DNA of 44,545 nt. Origin: JBJYKD01 sp049310025 (GTDB taxonomy: Bacteria; Bacillota; Thermosediminibacteria; Thermosediminibacterales; Tepidanaerobacteraceae). A program made the position numbers and the translations under genes. Under the pieces are notes generated by a model that saw only the letters and a program-made list of their open reading frames with translations, did no database searches and had not been told where the DNA came from. The stretch spans positions 1-44,545 of the forward strand of contig NZ_JBJYKD010000027.1 in assembly GCF_049310025.1 (NCBI RefSeq), read 5' to 3'. Every line of letters starts with the position of its first letter. Positions within the stretch are counted from its first letter, which is position 1. Shown here piece by piece: positions 41,523 through 44,545 of this stretch.

Positions 41523-43114
41523 TTAAAAGAGCGCTTCTTTCGGTTTCGGACAAGACCGGGCTGATAGAATTTGCCCGGGGCCTTTATGAACTTGGGGTTG
41601 AGATCATTTCTACCGGCGGCACTGCCATGGCTTTACAGGAAGCGGGCATTAAAGTGACGGCAGTATCGGATATCACCGGCTTTCCCGAAATTTTAGACGG
41701 CCGCGTAAAAACCCTCCATCCCAAAATTCACGGGGGGCTTTTGGCACTGCGCAGGAAAGAAGAACACATGCAACAGATAAAAGAACTTGGCATAGAGCCC
41801 ATAGACCTGGTGGCCATAAACCTCTACCCCTTCAAAAGAACCATTGAAAAGCCGGGCGTAACCTTTGAAGAGGCCATTGAAAACATCGACATAGGCGGGC
41901 CGTCAATGCTCCGTTCGGCTGCAAAAAACCACCGGTATGTAATTGTGTTGTCCGACCCGCAGGATTACATCCCGGTCCTGGAACAGCTTAGGACAAAAGG
42001 AGATGTGGATTACGCATATCGAAGGAGGCTGGCGCTGAAGGTCTTTGAGCACACATCTCACTATGACGCGCTGATTGCCGATTATTTTAGAAGGGTTTCA
42101 AAACAGGATTCTCCCGGAGCTGAGGGAAAACTTGAAGCAGGCGAGGTGGGTTTAATCGAGACGAAGGAGTTTCCGGAAAATCTCACCCTGGCTTTTGAAA
42201 AAGTCCAGGATTTGAGATACGGGGAAAATCCGCACCAGAAGGCGGCTTTTTACAGGGAAATCGGGTCGGCCGCCGGGACCATCGCAGGGGCGAGGCAGCT
42301 TCACGGCAAGGAATTATCCTTTAATAATATTAACGACGCCGATGCCGCGCTCAAAGCGGTGCTGGAATTCGATATGCCCGCGGCCGCTGGAGTAAAACAC
42401 ACCAATCCCTGCGGCGTTGCCTGCGGTCGGGATATCCACGAGGCGTATCTAAAGGCCTACGCCGCCGATCCCGTTTCCATTTTCGGCGGGATTGTAGCCC
42501 TTAACCGGCCGGTGGACAGGGCTACAGCCGAAGAACTGGTGAAAATATTTTTGGAGATCGTTATAGCGCCGGGCTATGAACCGGAGGCCCTGGAAGTTTT
42601 AAAAACAAAAAAGAACCTGAGACTGCTGGAAGTGGATTTATCTCCGGGGACCCATTCCGGCTGGGATATGAAGAGGGTATCCGGCGGCCTGCTGGTGCAG
42701 GAACCCGATGTGAAAGATTTCGAAGAAAAGGACCTTAAGGTTGTCACAAAGAGGGCTCCGTCTGGTAAGGAAATGGAGGACCTGCTTTTCGGCTGGAAAG
42801 TGGTAAAACACGTGAAGTCCAATGCCATTGTGCTGGCAAAAGACCTGGTCACCGTGGGCATAGGTGCGGGTCAGGTGAATCGAATCTGGCCTGCGGAACA
42901 GAGCATAGCCCACGCCGGGGAAAAAGCCAGAGGGGCCGTGCTTTGTTCCGATGCCTTCTTCCCCTTCTCCGATGTGGTGGAAGCGGCGGCCAGAGCCGGG
43001 ATTACCGCCATCATCCAGCCGGGAGGCGCTTTAAGGGACGAAGAATCGATAAAGGCCGCAGACGAACATGGCATCGCCATGGTGTTTACCGGCTGGCGTC
43101 ACTTTAAGCATTAA
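41519..43114 (+). CDS. purH: Bifunctional AICAR transformylase/IMP cyclohydrolase PurH
   Basis: This 531-aa enzyme performs the last two steps to IMP. The N-terminal IMP cyclohydrolase domain (about 1-150) has ISTGGTA near residue 31, GRVKTLHPKIHGGLLA near 61 and NIDIGGPSMLRSAAKN near 122. The C-terminal transformylase domain has RYGENPHQKAAFY, LSFNNINDADAAL, the catalytic KHTNPCG and SDAFFPFSD. Length is normal. AGGAGGA lies before ATG 41519, inside the end of purN. A 37-46 base gap then separates it from purD. Confidence 0.98.
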   Translation: MIKRALLSVSDKTGLIEFARGLYELGVEIISTGGTAMALQEAGIKVTAVSDITGFPEILDGRVKTLHPKIHGGLLALRRKEEHMQQIKELGIEPIDLVAINLYPFKRTIEKPGVTFEEAIENIDIGGPSMLRSAAKNHRYVIVLSDPQDYIPVLEQLRTKGDVDYAYRRRLALKVFEHTSHYDALIADYFRRVSKQDSPGAEGKLEAGEVGLIETKEFPENLTLAFEKVQDLRYGENPHQKAAFYREIGSAAGTIAGARQLHGKELSFNNINDADAALKAVLEFDMPAAAGVKHTNPCGVACGRDIHEAYLKAYAADPVSIFGGIVALNRPVDRATAEELVKIFLEIVIAPGYEPEALEVLKTKKNLRLLEVDLSPGTHSGWDMKRVSGGLLVQEPDVKDFEEKDLKVVTKRAPSGKEMEDLLFGWKVVKHVKSNAIVLAKDLVTVGIGAGQVNRIWPAEQSIAHAGEKARGAVLCSDAFFPFSDVVEAAARAGITAIIQPGGALRDEESIKAADEHGIAMVFTGWRHFKH

Positions 43115-43160
43115 AAATTTAAACATAAAAAAATGAAGTTAAAAAGTAGGGGTGTTGCAG

Positions 43161-44414
43161 GTGAAGGTTCTGGTGGTTGGCGGCGGCGGGCGGGAGCACG
43201 CGCTGGTATGGAAAATAGCGCAGAGCCCAAAAGTAAGAAAAATTTACTGCGCCCCGGGCAACGCGGGCATAGCAAAACTCGCCGCGTGTGTGAATATACC
43301 GGCCGAAAGCGTGCGTGAACTTGCCGATTTTGCGGAAAAAAACGCCGTAGACCTTACGGTGGTGGGCCCCGAAGCGCCGCTGGTAAAAGGCATTGTGGAT
43401 GAGTTTGAAGCCCGGGGGCTGAGGATTTTCGGTCCGTGTAAAGCCGCGGCTCAGATCGAGGGCAGCAAGGTGTTTGCCAAAAGCCTCATGGAAAAGTACG
43501 GCATACCCACGGCAGCCTTCAGGGTATTTGACGATTCCAGAGAAGCCGTGGAGTATATAGAAGAAGCGCGAGCGCCTCTGGTGGTTAAGGCCGAGGGCCT
43601 GGCCGCCGGTAAAGGCGTGGTGGTGGCCAGGGAAAAGAAAACCGCTCTGTCGGCGGTAAAAAGCATCATGGAGGATAAAGTTTTCGGTGACGCCGGGGCG
43701 CGGGTGGTAATAGAGGAGTACATGGAGGGGCCGGAGGTTACGGTGCTGTCATTCTGCGATGGAAAAATAGCCGTTCCGATGGTAAGCAGCAGGGACCACA
43801 AGAGGGCCTTTGACTGCGACAAAGGGCCCAATACAGGCGGCATGGGAGCCGTTTCACCGGCGCCGGGATACACCACGGAAGTGGCCGGAGTAGTGGAAAA
43901 GGAAATAATCCAGCGGACCGTCGAAGCCATGGCTAGGGAGGGCATGCCCTATAAGGGTGTGCTTTATACGGGCCTTATGCTTACGCAAAAGGGACCGCGA
44001 GTGCTGGAGTTCAATTGCCGGTTCGGAGACCCGGAAACTCAGGTGGTCATTCCCAGACTGGAGACCGATTTAATCGACATAATGGAAGCGGCCGTAGAAG
44101 GCAATCTTGATGACATTAAGATAAAGTGGAGAGATGAAAAAGCCGTCTGTGTGGTGCTGGCCTCCGCGGGTTATCCCGGGCCTTACGAGAAGGGCAGGCA
44201 GATCACGGGCCTTTCTGAAGCCGAAAAACGGGGTGCGATAGTATTTCATGCGGGTACCGTTGAAAAGGACGGAAAAATCTATACCTCCGGAGGCCGGGTG
44301 CTGGGGGTCACCGCTCTGGGCGAAACCGTGGATGAAGCGAGGGGAAAAGCTTACGACGCTGTTTCAAAAATACACTTTGACGGGATGCACTATAGAAAAG
44401 ACATTGCACGATAA
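43161..44414 (+). CDS. purD: GAR synthetase PurD
   Basis: This 417-aa ATP-grasp enzyme joins phosphoribosylamine and glycine. It starts MKVLVVGGGGREHAL and has VVGPEAPLVKGI near residue 78, LVVKAEGLAAGKGVVVA near 135, the metal/ATP site YTGLMLTQKGPRVLEFNCRFGDPETQVV near 270-298 and the C-terminal GGRVLGVTA. I choose GTG 43161 because AGGGGTG lies 7 bases before it and the product then begins as the family does; GTG 43152 is possible. It is the last pur gene. Confidence 0.97.
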   Translation: MKVLVVGGGGREHALVWKIAQSPKVRKIYCAPGNAGIAKLAACVNIPAESVRELADFAEKNAVDLTVVGPEAPLVKGIVDEFEARGLRIFGPCKAAAQIEGSKVFAKSLMEKYGIPTAAFRVFDDSREAVEYIEEARAPLVVKAEGLAAGKGVVVAREKKTALSAVKSIMEDKVFGDAGARVVIEEYMEGPEVTVLSFCDGKIAVPMVSSRDHKRAFDCDKGPNTGGMGAVSPAPGYTTEVAGVVEKEIIQRTVEAMAREGMPYKGVLYTGLMLTQKGPRVLEFNCRFGDPETQVVIPRLETDLIDIMEAAVEGNLDDIKIKWRDEKAVCVVLASAGYPGPYEKGRQITGLSEAEKRGAIVFHAGTVEKDGKIYTSGGRVLGVTALGETVDEARGKAYDAVSKIHFDGMHYRKDIAR

Positions 44415-44545
44415 GACCCGTAAATTTAAAACACTATCATGAAGGTAGCGTCAAATAAGAATATGGGGATTCCCTAAAAAATGGAAATCGTAGGTAGTAG
44501 CTGGCAAATCAATCAGTAATTGTTAAATCAATAACCCAAAGTAAC
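44415..44545 (+). other. Non-coding end of the window
   Basis: The last 131 bases after purD contain no long frame and no obvious terminator or promoter. Composition falls back to AT-rich here. The next gene lies outside the window. Confidence 0.5.

Noticed and set aside
44415..44545. Possible insertion-sequence end after purD.
   Set aside because: Composition changes to AT-rich, but no inverted repeat, target duplication or transposase frame is visible in the 131 bases available.
1..44545. CRISPR arrays, rRNA or tRNA genes, phage genes.
   Set aside because: I looked for regularly spaced repeats, tRNA-like cloverleaf ends and phage structural motifs and saw none.

Overview
The window is one contiguous bacterial chromosome segment. 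It most likely comes from an anaerobic, low-to-mid GC member of the Firmicutes (Clostridia), perhaps a thermophile of the Thermosediminibacter/Thermoanaerobacter kind. The signs are strong AGGAGG-type ribosome binding sites throughout, several TTG/GTG starts, a Bacillus/Clostridium-order purine operon behind a purine riboswitch, a tungsten-type aldehyde:ferredoxin oxidoreductase (a strict-anaerobe enzyme), and a sigma-54 activator. The genus is inference; there is no rRNA or tRNA here to fix it.

Region 1 (about 1-14,940, AT-rich) is a catabolic island for an imported organic acid. Two complete TRAP transporters (DctP-DctQ-DctM twice) come first. They are followed by two paralogous short-chain dehydrogenases, an RraA/HMG-aldolase-like protein, an Ldh2-family 2-hydroxyacid dehydrogenase, a MoaD/ThiS-like protein, aldehyde:ferredoxin oxidoreductase, an iron-dependent alcohol dehydrogenase and a D-2-hydroxyacid dehydrogenase. 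A shared hairpin terminator separates this run from a convergent CdaR-type regulator. The enzyme set fits oxidation of a hydroxy acid to a keto acid, aldol cleavage or decarboxylation, and disposal of an aldehyde. The substrate cannot be read from the sequence.

Region 2 (about 15,030-16,513) is a gene graveyard. It holds a fragment of a second CdaR/PucR-like regulator, an intact MNT nucleotidyltransferase whose HEPN partner is cut to a stub, the frameshifted C-terminal part of an EamA transporter on the minus strand, and a decayed, internally deleted copy of the DUF362 gene that is intact at 23,918.

Region 3 (16,565-23,588) is a sigma-54-controlled acid-sugar operon. A PrpR-N/PAS/AAA+/Fis activator precedes two TTGCA dyads about 41 bp apart and a canonical -24/-12 promoter. 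Downstream lie a split UxaA-family dehydratase (small and large subunits), a KdgT-family permease, a DUF1537 four-carbon acid sugar kinase and PdxA2. Kinase plus PdxA2 is the known D-threonate/D-erythronate route to dihydroxyacetone phosphate.

Region 4 (23,600-34,173) is mixed: DUF362 protein, a second MNT gene with a HEPN stub, class V aminotransferase, S41 peptidase, GT4 glycosyltransferase, endonucleases IV and III, DUF1405 and PAP2 membrane proteins, and a class I aminotransferase. From about 25.5 kb onward the sequence is visibly more GC-rich than the first 15 kb.

Region 5 (34,230-44,414) is the purine biosynthesis operon purC-S-Q-L-F-M-N-H-D. It is preceded by a promoter, a C74-type (guanine-class) purine riboswitch and an intrinsic terminator. 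No CRISPR array, rRNA, tRNA or intact insertion sequence was seen.
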